DNA from: Plakobranchus ocellatus
Taxonomy: Eukaryota; Mollusca; Gastropoda; Plakobranchidae
Length of the DNA: 29,669 nt
NCBI GenBank assembly: GCA_019648995.1
Contig: BLXT01002928.1
Span: forward strand, 748,763-778,431
Direction: 5' to 3'
Part shown: one piece after another, positions 1 through 12,600 of the stretch
Layout of the letters: each line of letters begins with the position of its first letter
Position numbering within the stretch: the stretch's first letter is position 1
Notes under the pieces: generated by a model
Database searches by the model: none
The model's input: the letters and a program-made list of their open reading frames with translations, nothing else
What the model was told of the DNA's origin: nothing
Made by a program: the position numbers and the translations under genes

Positions 1-5
1 AAAAA

Positions 6-73
<68 letters not shown>

Positions 74-118
74 TATATATATAGTGTGTGTGTGTGTGTG
101 CGTGCGCGTGTGTATAAA
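1..118. repeat. Compound microsatellite (A)n(TA)n(TG)n
   Basis: Poly-A, then about 25 TA units, then TG/CG units at the window edge. Any exon following exon 19 is not recognised between this and position 1033. Confidence 0.95.
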
Positions 119-1032
119 TCTATATAAAAAGGTATACACACATATATATAGAGAGGAAAAACAGAAAAATCATATCTTTTTGATCAATCATAGTTAGCAA
201 CAAGATGTAAAAGTCTTGTAAACAAAAGATCGTTTCCAATGGATATCAGGAAACGCACATTTGTAGGGTTATGAAAACGTTTAGATCTACATCCAGAACA
301 GTAATAAATACAAATGTAAAGGCTTTTCTCTGAAATTTGATTTTATGATTCTGCCAAAAAAGCAGAATTAGATCCAGATACACTTTTACATTCACTTTTT
401 CGCATGTTTGCATCACCGTAGATCTAGATCTGGAAATCTTACATCTTTACTTAGAGTCTACTCATCCATCGGTTCTAACAGGAGACAAATCCTCGTTTCC
501 CTCATCTGAGCTGTCCTCAGATTCACAACGAATTTCATATTCATCAGAAGAAAGTTGAAACTTTCATCAGAATCAAAATCTAAAAAATTAAACTCCCTCT
601 TTTGGCTAAAATTGATGAGAATTCGGAGCGCAAGTACAACTAATAGCGTCAAAATGGAGGAAGAAGGGAATCCTGTCCCGGTCTAAAAGCTTCTGTTATG
701 ATTCTAAATTTAGGCAAATAAAGCTAGAAATTCTGCATTATTTTCGGATAAAAGTATCTGTTGGGTTTCCTCTTTACAAAAATAGCAAGGTATTTCACTT
801 GTACCAAAAATAGAGAACGATGAGGCGTCTATTTTAAGCCCTTAGATCTATCGTTCAAATTCGAACGAAATCTCATAGGGCCATCGCGAGAGCATTAAGA
901 TTGAATCAAATTTTGTAACTTATAACTTACAATAAGTTTCAACTTTGAATAAAATCCACATTTAAATGGAGGGTTTTTTTCTTTGCCATATTTAATTTTG
1001 TGAGGACACTACACCTGTTGATTGTTATATAC
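119..1032. other. Sequence downstream of exon 19 with no recognised exon
   Basis: The minus-strand gene should continue here or beyond the window. I found no exon that takes over from phase 1 with coding character. An acidic, Ser/Asp/Glu-rich frame-broken stretch lies at 458-652. Confidence 0.5.
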
Positions 1033-1210
1033 CTGGATCTGTGATTCGCACGACCAGTTTGAGTGGGGTCGATGTGTTGCAGGATTCTTTGTCCATGAAA
1101 TAGCGGGTGCCTGCCTCTTTGATGTGGAAGAAATAGCTGTACATGTTGTAAACGCTGGTCACCTTGGTTATTTCTCGAGCCTCTTCAAAGTTACAGTTTT
1201 CAAATGCCGC
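1033..1210 (-). CDS. Exon 19: second half of phytocyanin-like domain (last exon seen)
   Basis: Residues 655-713 plus one base. Acceptor CCTGTAAG, donor CCAG|GTATAT. AAFENCNF and GTRYFMDKESC followed by LKLVVRI match the phytocyanin pattern of a Cys-containing loop, a 'G.yyF' strand and a closing strand. Cys660 and Cys698 would form the conserved disulfide. No stop codon precedes the donor, so at least one further exon is expected at lower coordinates. Confidence 0.82.
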
Positions 1211-4026
1211 CTTACAGGAAAAAAAACGAAGGAAGAGAAGAAAATAATATTTAATATTTGTGTGAATGTGTCATAATACCCTTTTAGAGGCAATAATACA
1301 ATGAAAAAGTGAAAAAAATTTGAGGAGAAAAAAAAAAAGTTCAAAATTCTCAGACTGATTCTCAAAAGGACATCATGATGGAAAAGATGTTTACATTGTG
1401 TTTGTAGAATTAAAAAAAGAGCACATAAAGAAATGAGTCAACTTTATTTTAGTAGATATAAGGCTTTTATTTAAAGTCAGATAAGTAGGAACGCGATTTG
1501 ACTCATATTGTTGGACTGCTATGCTTTTCAAATTTTGCACTTTCTTCTGAACAATGCTGAATATCAATTACAACCCATCACTAAAAACACTCTCCAAACA
1601 CGTCTGCCGTAGTTGAATGAAGACCAGTATCCTCACAGTTAAGTCTATGGATGATACTGCCCTGCATTTGGCTACAGCGGATCTTATTTATGCAAAATGC
1701 ATTGCATGCTGCAAGATCACCTTGTTATTTGCCAGGTACACAGAAGTGTTTGCCCTGAAGACGAAGTGTAAAATGTCCAACACCACAGCGTAAATATCAG
1801 CCAGGGGAGTAGAGTTTATGGACCACTGAGCTCTGGTCTTCCCAACCTCATGGATCTGATGCAGACAGACAGATAGACAGACAGGGAAAGACAGACAAAA
1901 ATGTAGGCAAGTTTTGTTACAAATGGTCATCTCGTTTTTTCAAAGACAAACTTGACATAGATCAGCTGATTTACAAGCCAAATGCAAACATAGTCTCAGT
2001 CTCTACCCTCTCTCCAAAGGAATCATTCCTCTTCCTCCCCTCACTTCCTCCAAAACAATGACTCTTCTCTTTCCTCCATCCAAGACAATGACTCTCCCCC
2101 TCCCCCTCCCCAAACCTTTCCGCCTATGTTATTTTTCTTTTGAGAATTTTAATTCATTAGGGCTGGCCTCAAAACTGCTGCATTTCCAAAGTGACGGTTT
2201 TCAGAGAAAAGTGTTTAGGGTAATTTTCTTAATTTATAAAATGCTTTTCAAAAAAAAAAAAAAGAGAGCAAACTAAAAGCTTACATCTTGACACACTCTT
2301 TCATGTTTCTACCACTGCCAAATAATCAAAATTAACTTGACCAAAACATACTGATGTAAAATAAGTAACACGTAAATCTGTGATATGGGACACACTTGGA
2401 CATATTTTTAAGCCATTTGCACATTGATCGTCACTTCTCATAAAGATTTTAACACATTTCTATCTGACCTGACTCCTAGCGGAAATTTCTGGGCCTGAGG
2501 CTAACATTTGAAATTCACCTACACCTTTTCCTAATAACTAAAGATTGGATTTTATTCAAGGGTCAGTTACATTAAATCTGGACTCCAACTTTTAGGAACC
2601 TGATAAATTTTGTTGAAATCATTTTGTAGTGAAATCCAAAAAATCTGAATGGTCCGCAGTTTTTATTAGAGGTAAATTAAATAAAGTGAGCCCCATGTTC
2701 CTTCCAAGCATAGGGGAACCAGGAGTAGGGTCCTGATGATAGCTCTTGGCATACAACATTATAAGGTAGTTTGCCATTGCCTTTACTTTTGCCGCATCTT
2801 TTGAGACTAAGCTACCCTTTTAGTGCTGGGTGGTCATGGGGTAGCAATGAAAAATCTATTGGCCCCGACTAGGGCCTTTTATATTGCCGCAAACAATTAT
2901 ACTAGATGAGCCACAGTTCCTTTCTCTAAAAGTTATCGGACCACAGATGCTACGGGCAAAGCTAGTTACAAAGGCGGGAGCAAAAAATGTGAGCTATACT
3001 GAAAATTTGCTGGGATCCAGGGCTGGCTATGGACCCGGGAGTATAATGGGAGAGTTTAAAAATGGTGGATCAGACGTGAATTTAGACCTCTGCCCCCCAC
3101 CCTTTTCTTTGTGTGATGTTTTGTTGGGTTTTTTATAAACCGAATTCAGTATCAATACAGAAGGTCTTTTACTCTTGTAGTTTCCACATTACATGATATA
3201 ACTGAGTAAGGAGTTGGCTTTTCATCAAACTCTTATAGAGTGCAAAATAAATTTCAAATCCTCTTGGCACAAAAGAAAGATCACAATGAGAAAGATCAAT
3301 TCAAACAGTGTGAAACAAGAGACAGATCAATTAAATTCCTTAAAACAAGAGATAAAACAATTCAAATACTGTGAAACACGGGACAGATCAATTCAAATAC
3401 TTTGAAACAAAAGGTTAAGCACTTCAAACACAATGAAACAGGACATAAGTGATTCAAACGCTACAAAACAGGAGATATAGAAATTTAATCACTAGTGAAA
3501 GCAAGAGACCTACCACAGTGTGTGTGCAGTTGGATCGATGAACATGAGGTACTTCTTGATACATCATTTTCTCTCCCCCTCTCTTCACAGTTAACATGAC
3601 TTTTTCCTTGCCAAGGCCAGTCAAAGAGGGCAAAACTGCTGCATCAGTTCTCAAAGGGATCTTACTCTGAAAAAGAAATTGGTTACTTATTTCTTGCTAT
3701 GGCATAGAGAGTTATGTCCTTTAGTTGGAATATAATTTGCTTCAAGTGCTGAACAAAATGGAAAAAAAGAAATAGATCACCTGCTACTTGGTACAGCTCA
3801 GGAATGAACAATTTTTTTTTTTCATTTAATTTTCTCTCACTCCTGATCAGAGAGAATACAAGCTAGGATGATATGAGGTTGAGTTCTGATGGAACGGGAA
3901 CATTATCTTTTCATAAGCCAATATTTCTATTAAAAAAACTTTTTTTTTTTTTCAAAGTACCAGTATATGTTTCACTCTTTATGTAAAGCACTGTGATATT
4001 ACAATAAACAATTGATGTTATTTAAA

Positions 4027-4081
<55 letters not shown>

Positions 4082-6552
4082 AAGATTGTTCTTTTTTTTT
4101 TTTTAACATTATCTGGTCAGGATAGAAAGATGACAGAGAAGTTGATTTATGAAAAAAACAGAAGCTACCTAGTCACAATGAAAATGTACACAAAACTAGT
4201 TTTTTTTAATGAACCAACAAAAACACATTGGCAAAAAAAACCCAACCCCTCCCCCCCCCCACCCCCCAGATATTTATGCTTCTAACACAATATGTCATGG
4301 ATATTTTTTCCTTTTATGTAGTGAACAAATTCCTCTATTTCCAGAGAATATTTTGCACAGGGCAGACTTTTCAACATTAAAACTCTGTTTTTCCTCTAGT
4401 TACCAAACAGTGAGAGATAGAATTTCCATTTAAACAAAATACACAACGAGTTAGAACTGAAAAGTTCATCAACACTTCGTACCTTAGTCAAAACTAGCAA
4501 ATGCAGGGGTATTTCAAACAAGGCTGATTAATTTTAATTATCTTAATCACTAGTGATCTAGATCAATACTCACACAGCCAAAGTAAGAGTTTGACAAACT
4601 TGGATCAAGCTGCAAGGTCATAGAATCAATAGGCTGGTTGCCAACTGTAAGAGAAGCTTCTAGGCTCTGGTTTCCAATAGCAACATTTTCAAATTCAAGA
4701 CTGTGGGGTCAACAGCAGAAAAAAATTAACAACTAAATAAAAAATAGAAATAAAATGATTATTGCACATTCAATTTGATAAATAATAATAATGATAATGG
4801 TAGTAGTAGTAATAATAGTTAAGTATAATATATCAGATTTCAAAATACACATTCAAGGTTCATTTCTTTTTTTATACATAAATGGTGTCAGGGATAGGAA
4901 CAAAAACCAAAGAAATGCCTAACAGGCACACGCACACAAACACACACATAGACAACTTATTGAGATATAAAGAATAATGCAAACACAAATACACTTTTCC
5001 CACAAATTAGAGCAAAGATTAAAAATTAAATTCACAAGTCTCATCCACTCTTAACGTCATTGAACCAAAAAAAACCCTTCATTAACCACTTGAGTGCTGA
5101 GTAATAATTAAGTAACAGGGAATATGTGTGTAAAAATGCATCCGTGGGTTTACCCTTGATCAACTGCGACTAAACACACTTCTTTACATTCCTAGAACGT
5201 AATGGAAACAAAACTACATGGCCAGATAACACCTGCATTTTATATTGCCAGTTTGAAATAGCCAAGTCATATAGGGGTCGAATTCGACCCCATAGCACTC
5301 AAGTGGTTAAAAAAAAATTCCCCCATTTCAACAAAGCCTGACAATTATAATGCAATATGATATAACCTTTTTTTTATATATGAATTTTTATCTATATCAA
5401 ACGAGAAAGTTTTCTCACCAATACATCAGAATATTCGCCCGATCCAGCGCAAATGTTCCTGTTTGTATCAGGCCCATATCCTCTTCTAGACCTCCCTTGC
5501 TATTGTCCTTGTGGTCAACACCGACGCCGAAGAGAGAAAACTCCATGTTGTCAGTCTCACCTTATATAGAAACAGAAGAGAGTTTTGGCAGGTTGAAAAA
5601 GAAATAAACATTCATTATAATTTCAAATACTGATAGTTTAGGCACAAATTTTTACATGAAAGTAAAAAAAACAAAAACAAAAAAAAATACCAGTACTTAT
5701 TTTTTATCCAGTGCTATGTATGTTTACCAATAGTGTACATATATATACTTAAAGCATACTAATAATTTTCATTGCTTTTTAAAAATACTCATGAACCAAT
5801 GCAATGACTTAAAAATTTTAAAAATATTTTTCCTTGATTATGATTTCTCCAGTTTGTTTAAGAGCCTCATTTACACTGAAATGCATTGCTAAGAAAAGAA
5901 GGCTGGTGTTTATCCTTGGCTACCCATAAATCTTTTAGATGCTAGAGTTCATACTGTTAGCAGTTGTTCCTGAGAGGTTATTTTGATTTAAAAAAAAAAA
6001 ATTTATATTCTATCACTTGCAATAAGTTTAAGCTGGCCAATTTCTCAGCAATCCATTAAGCCCTATCTGCATTATCCCTCCTCACATAAATTTTTAGCTT
6101 AAACTACCACAATATTTCGACCATATTACAAATTATACTTTGAAAGTATCTAACCATAACGCTTTAAACGGAACAATCACACAAAAATACAATGAAAATT
6201 TTCAAAACAGATTTAAAAAGCATGAAATTTTAAGAGGCTAAATTACTAAACTTACATTGCCCATCCATCATCTCACAGTATCTTTGGGTTGGAACGATCA
6301 CCTAAAAAAGAGAAAATCATTCACAAACCAAAACTATTCATTGCATTTGACTTTCTTCATTTCATTGATACTAAATTATCAAATCCTACAAGAACAAGAT
6401 AATTTTGACACACCAGCTTTGTCCATTGAAAACCTTAAGATTAGGAAAGCGCTTTTTATGAAATCTTAAAATCATCATCAAAAATATGTATAATTAAAAA
6501 AAGTATAAATAATAATAATGGTGACTTTTAAAAGCAGTAGTAGTTGTAGCAG

Positions 6553-6615
<63 letters not shown>

Positions 6616-9600
6616 TAATGATGATGATGATGATAACTGCAACAACAACAAATTCAAATCTTACCTGTCCAGAGACATTTCTGGCTCCAGTGTCCACATG
6701 TAAAACTGCCTGACCTTTCACCAGGCTCAGCACAAGTTCACTGCTCGGATCCTGTTAGAGGTAACAAAAATAGGGCATAGGATTGGAAGATTAAAAAGAA
6801 GTTATTTGTTCTCAGTAGAACCGAGTCAGGAAAACAACTTTTAGATCCATTTACAGAGCTTGGTCGGGCAGTTTGATTCTTTGATGTGACTATGAGGCTG
6901 GTTTTTTTACCAATACTTGTTTTGAAGCAGTGCCTGAATGGAAGATTTCAATCATTTCAAAAAATTGAAAATTGGAAAAAATCTAGAAATAAAGGACAGG
7001 GAAGTTTAAACAATTATAGCAACTTTTGTTGGAATACAATCAATTGTTATATGAGGAGAGATTGTAGGTCTAGATATACAAAAATAACAGAGAGAAAAAA
7101 ATCACTCTTGTTCTTATACTTTTAATGTTTAGCACAATCTCTACTGGTGAGGCAATGAGAGAATCAGTATCAAGTCACTAAAAGTTCTCTATGCATAGAG
7201 AAGTTTTTGGAACTTTTTATTAACTAAAAAAAAATCCAATAAATACAGTCATTCAATTTGCACACCTTTTTGAAAAAAATTAGATACATACATAAGATGC
7301 CTTTTTTTTTTCTCTAATTGTATACATTATATTTGAAACTATATGAGTCCAAAATCTGACTTGCAAATTGCTTTGCTTTCCTGTATTAGTCTATCCATTT
7401 CCACCTAAATGATTCTATCATTCGTTTTGCTCTTATCCTTTCAACCTCTCAGATTCAAATTTCCAAATCATTAATTAAGTGTGTTTGCTGCTGTGAAAGT
7501 TGTAGTATCAAAAATCATTTTCTGAGCCTACTGAGGCATTTCTGTTTGAAAAGCTTTATTTTAGCCAGAATATTCACAGATCACTAAGGCATCACCAAAA
7601 CAGATAAAAATTGTACAAAACTTTAAAAATAAATCGCTCATTATTGACAGAACTGGCTCTGTTTAAGAGCCCATGTGTTTCATGATAAAATAAATATAAA
7701 AAAAACAAGTTGTTGGATGCCCTGCACAGCTCATCCAATTTCTTTGGGAGAGCTCAAAACACAAAGCAAGTTCCACCAAGAACTGTATATTTTAGCAACA
7801 TGAAAAGAGAAATAAAAACACTGAAACCTTTTACAAATTTAACAGAAATTTAAATAACAAAAAATCTTTTTGAAAAAGGGATTCATACTAAGTTGACTCT
7901 ACTTTACTTAATTAATCTTAGGTCTATACTAGCTTTTACAGATTCTTATCACAGAGAGAATCGACTCACAGTCAAGCGAGCCTCCAAACAGCAGAACTTG
8001 TGAGTACAGCGGATTGTGTTTCTGCTTATGTCTGCCGGTTGCTTGCCCAGGCCATACAAGTGAACTGCTTCTATGGTAGGTGAGAGGTCTTTGACCTAGG
8101 AGGGAAAATTTGGTATATTTAGTAGTATGGATTTCATTCTCCTCATGTCCGCCAGTTGTTTGTCTTAACCATACAAGTGAGCTGCTTCTATAATACGTGA
8201 GAGGTCCTTGACCTAGGAAGAAAAATTTGGTATTTAGAGTACACTGGATTGTGTCCCCATTTACTTTTTGCCAGGCACTTGTGTACTGCTTCAGAGAGAC
8301 AGAAAATTTCCATTTCCCTTCAGTCATGACAAATTAAAAAAACAAACATGGACTGCTCAACACAATATAATTACTTATAAAAAAAAAAAAAAAAACAACT
8401 GTTTGCAAGGTAGCATTGCATACCATATTATTAACAACCAATGATGATGAGGTTGGGCTCTCAGTTCATATCAATACTACATCATTCTAAATGTATGTGA
8501 AGTTACTTAAAAAAAAAAAAAACAGTTAAGAATTAGTCTGTGACGAATCAAATCACATTTAGATGAAATGCAGACCAAAAGATAAAACACACAAAAAATA
8601 TATTGTTATCTACGCTTAGTTTGCCTCCAATTACATACCACAATTTCAAACCTAACTCATGTTTGCCTCCGTTTACATACCACAATTTCAAGCCTTATTT
8701 ACATTTGCCTCCGATTACATATCACAATTTCAAGCCTAACTTATGTTTGCCTCCGATTACATAATACAATTTCAAGCCTAATTTACGTTTGCCTCCTATT
8801 ACATACCACAATTTCAAACCTAACTTATGTTTGCCTCCGATTACATAATACAATTTCAAGCGTAACTTACGTTTGCCTCTGATTACATACCACGATTTCA
8901 AGCGTAACTTATGTTTGCCTCCGATTACATACCACAATTTCAAGCCTAATTTACGTTTGCCTCCGATTACATACCACGATTTCAAGCCTAACTTATGTTT
9001 GCCTACGATTACTTACCACAATTTCAAGCGTAACTTACGTTTGCCTCTGATTACATACCACGATTTCAAGCGTAACTTATGTTCGCCTCTGATTACATAC
9101 CACAATTTCAGCCCTATCTTACGTTTGCCTCTGATTACATACCACGATTTCAAGCCTCACTGCTTGGCCCTGCGTGAACTGCAGTGCTCCCATTCCTTGG
9201 ACAGTCCCACTCTCATCTCGTAAAACAGCCTACACGTGTATCGAGAGATTCATATAATTCAATATTCTTTTAATGCATTCAGTAAAAATAAAAAGAATAA
9301 AATAAAGCATTGCTTGTAGAATAAATTGTAGTAATTAAAATTGAAATCTAATAAGTAGCGGTTTATTTATATTTATATTAGCAAGGGCAAAACATTGAGG
9401 CAGAATTGAAACTTGAGGGAAAATATGGGAAAGGAAGTGGCAAAAGAAGGAAAAGGGGAGAAATAAGAAAAAGAGAAAGAAAAAAAAAAAAGGAAAGGAG
9501 AAGAGGGGGGAGAGGAAGAAGAGGAGCAGGAGAGGGAGTCGAGAAGAACAAAGGAAAGAAGAGGATGACAATGAAATTACATGAATACTTACATACATTC

Positions 9601-12600
9601 CTTCCTCCAGGTCTCCAATCAAAACTGCATCTTCCTTATCTGTTTTTATCTCCACTGACTTCAGGAAGCGTTCTGTACACAGGATACAGGAAAACAGTAA
9701 ATTATATTACATTGCCAGAGATCAAAAAGTGATAGATTTATTAGATCATTACTTATCTTATTGACTTTAATGATAGAAAAGGTGTTTACATGCAAACGTT
9801 TACTTTTTTGCTGATAAAGATGAACTCCATAAAAATAAAAAAAAAAAAAACTGCCTTTGCCACAACAATTTATTCAAAATATAAAGTTAATACTATATCG
9901 CGCTAAAAAAATTTTTGTTCTAATTTTTTTTTTGCAATTCATGCCTTCATGTTTCAAATTATTTTTTCAACATTACAGAAAAGTTCAATCTTCAAACCTA
10001 GCAAAATAAATGCTTGTTTCTCTTGTAACTGCTGAACACATGCCTTGAGCTCAATATTGAAACAAAACTCTTACAATTATAAAAGTTTTAAAAATTACGT
10101 TATTAACCGAAATTTGTACATAAATAGAATAGAATCTTGATTTGGTTTTCAAGACTTTTGTCCTAAAATACAATAAAGTCTTACACAGTAACTTGAACAT
10201 TTTTATTTAGTACTTTGCAACACCACGAATAATACAATGATCTAATCCATTAGTCATTGGACCAATAATGCTCTATGTGATGGGCTAAGATTTGAATTTT
10301 GAAACATGAAAGAAAAAGCATTAACAGTATCTCATATGTGGAAACTTCTTTAAAAATCTACTGTGAAAGCAGGGCTAAGGTATAAAACTTACCAGTTTCT
10401 AGATGCGGTATGTGATCACTGATGTCAATTGCTGCTTGAACGAGCCCATTAAATGACTGAGGCACATCAATTAATATCTTTGGTAATTCTGAGAAAATAA
10501 AATTGTTAAGATATATATTGGAATCAGTTTAGAGCAATGTTTGAAGCATAAACATGTTAAACTTGCAAGAAAAATACAATGGCAAGATGGTGATAAACAA
10601 GAAGAACGACAAGTGCATTGCAACTAATGAATATGATCCCTGAAAACATTTCCCTGCCAATTATGTCTCCCTATTGGATTCTCTTTGTTAAAAAAACCAA
10701 TTTACGAATTTTAACAAAGATCACAACAGACATAATTCACATGGTGGTTGGTGATATCGTAGACTAATGAAAGCAAAGCCATTTAAAACATTGGTCTTGC
10801 GACCACCGTTATTTAGCTGGAGATGAAATATGAATTTGTTTTTAAAAAAAGCATAGGAAAGTGAAGTTTTCTTTCTGTATTAATTACACTTTGCATAATA
10901 CATTGAAATGAGCTATATATGAGCATTTTGCTGAAAATTGAGATAGACCTATTGCTTTTAAAATTTGGGATTTATTTCGCAGGTTTGTAATATTATCATC
11001 CCCAAAATATTTTCATAAAATTGCATGAAAATATTAAAATTCAGTGCCAATGGTCACAAAAATATGGTTTAAATAATAAACGACACTGTCAGTATCTAAT
11101 CAAACAAAAGTACTTGCTTTGCAAAGATTAAAACTGGCACATATTTTGTTTTGCCTGAGCCATACCCAGCTTTCATGCTTAGAAAGTACATTAAAATTTT
11201 TTTTTTTTTAAATATAGCCACCTTATGAGATATTTGATTTGGAACTTGTGATTCACTATGACTGGCTGTGACACACTTGCTATAAAGAAAACAAACATTG
11301 AAACTGTTCGATATACAGGTTGATAATGCTAAAATAACTCACTGACAAGATCTGGAGGCATGATTCGTATTGTCTGCATCACTTCATTGTCCTCGTGTAA
11401 AACTGCTGTAATATAAGCTCTGTTTTCCATGACTGTCAGTCCCAGAATTCCATGTGCGGTTATATGAACTGAATGGAGATAGGCCTGCAATTCGCAAAAA
11501 AAGAGAACATAGATTTCTGTACATGCCATGATGAGATGTGATATGGAGTGCATTTGGCAGCTCAAAGAGGTCAGAGTTCAGAGTTCAAATGTTCATAAAG
11601 GCATTGATGGCACAATGGATGTCAGTCCACCCCGAATTTTGCAGGACCCTTTTGACGTTGGTTCTGGTTCAAATTCTAATGTTGACCTAATATCCCTTTG
11701 AAATGGACAGGTTGTATACACTGTTACAAAAAAATAATCATTGCCCTTCAAATTCATTTTTTATGTTTTGCCTTCAATTTAACAAACTTCAGTTTAAAAA
11801 AAAAAACCAACTAATTGTATATCACAACTGACTTTCAGCAAGATGCAACTTGAAAATTTATTTAAAACTAAAAAGGTTTTGAATAGGCCCTGAAAAAAAA
11901 GAAGAAAGCCAATTTTTTTATTGAAATAACTTTTCTTCAACTTAAAATTATGTTCTTAAATTTTTTCCTTTTAATCTGCTTGTGTTTCATCCTTTTCAAT
12001 GAAACAAAATACGATTTAATTTCACAAAAAAAAAAAGGCATTTTATAAGAAACTCCTTAATTGATTAATTCATTCATCATTTTTTTTGGCTTGTCTTTTT
12101 TGGTGTACAAAGATCCAACCTACAACATAATGATGGGCTCTCGGCGCGCACCGTCCAGCAGGGAAGGCTGCCAGAGGATCCTCCACCTGGCGCCCCAAGA
12201 ACTTTGACGATATCAACCAACCCTGATGACTGTACACGTCGTGGAGACTGCTCATCCTGCCTTCACTGAAATGCTGAGGGGACGTCACAACACATGGCAA
12301 CATCAGAAGTGTTAAGTTTAATACAAAGAATATTTCTACACAAATTAAATCTTCCATATTAAAAATTAATTTTTAAAAAAAACCTACAAAAACTGGTGTA
12401 CGAAAATTTTAAAGCAGCTATTCTTTAGCATTGGTCGGCATTTAAACCATCAGGAGATTACTGATATTGTCTTAAAGTTAGCTTTCAATGGTAGAAGATT
12501 ACAAAAGAAAATAAAATGAATAAATTTTTTTCTAAATGGGGCATTGGAAGGACGATGTCTTCTGAACCAGCCCTGAGATCTGCAGTGACTCTTCCGTCCA

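Noticed and set aside
6494-6733. Open frames with poly-Ile and poly-Asn
   Set aside because: They are translations of the (AAT)n microsatellite; the real coding part here is exon 13 on the minus strand.
7929-8327. 132-codon minus-strand frame as a gene or exon
   Set aside because: Built on a 117-bp tandem array, lacks matching splice phases, and exons 12 and 13 join in phase without it.
8619-9164. CRISPR-like array
   Set aside because: Units are contiguous with no spacers, and the DNA is animal nuclear.
8722-9223. Two 87-116 codon frames with 14-residue repeats
   Set aside because: They come from the 42-bp minisatellite, open on both strands because 42 is a multiple of three. The right end overlaps a true exon in another frame.
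9335-9732. Lys/Glu-rich and Phe/Leu/Ser-rich frames
   Set aside because: Low-complexity purine tract; only 9593-9672 is coding, as exon 11.
12070-12357. 95-codon minus-strand frame as an extra exon
   Set aside because: Exons 8 and 9 join in phase without it, and no flanking splice sites of matching phase were found.
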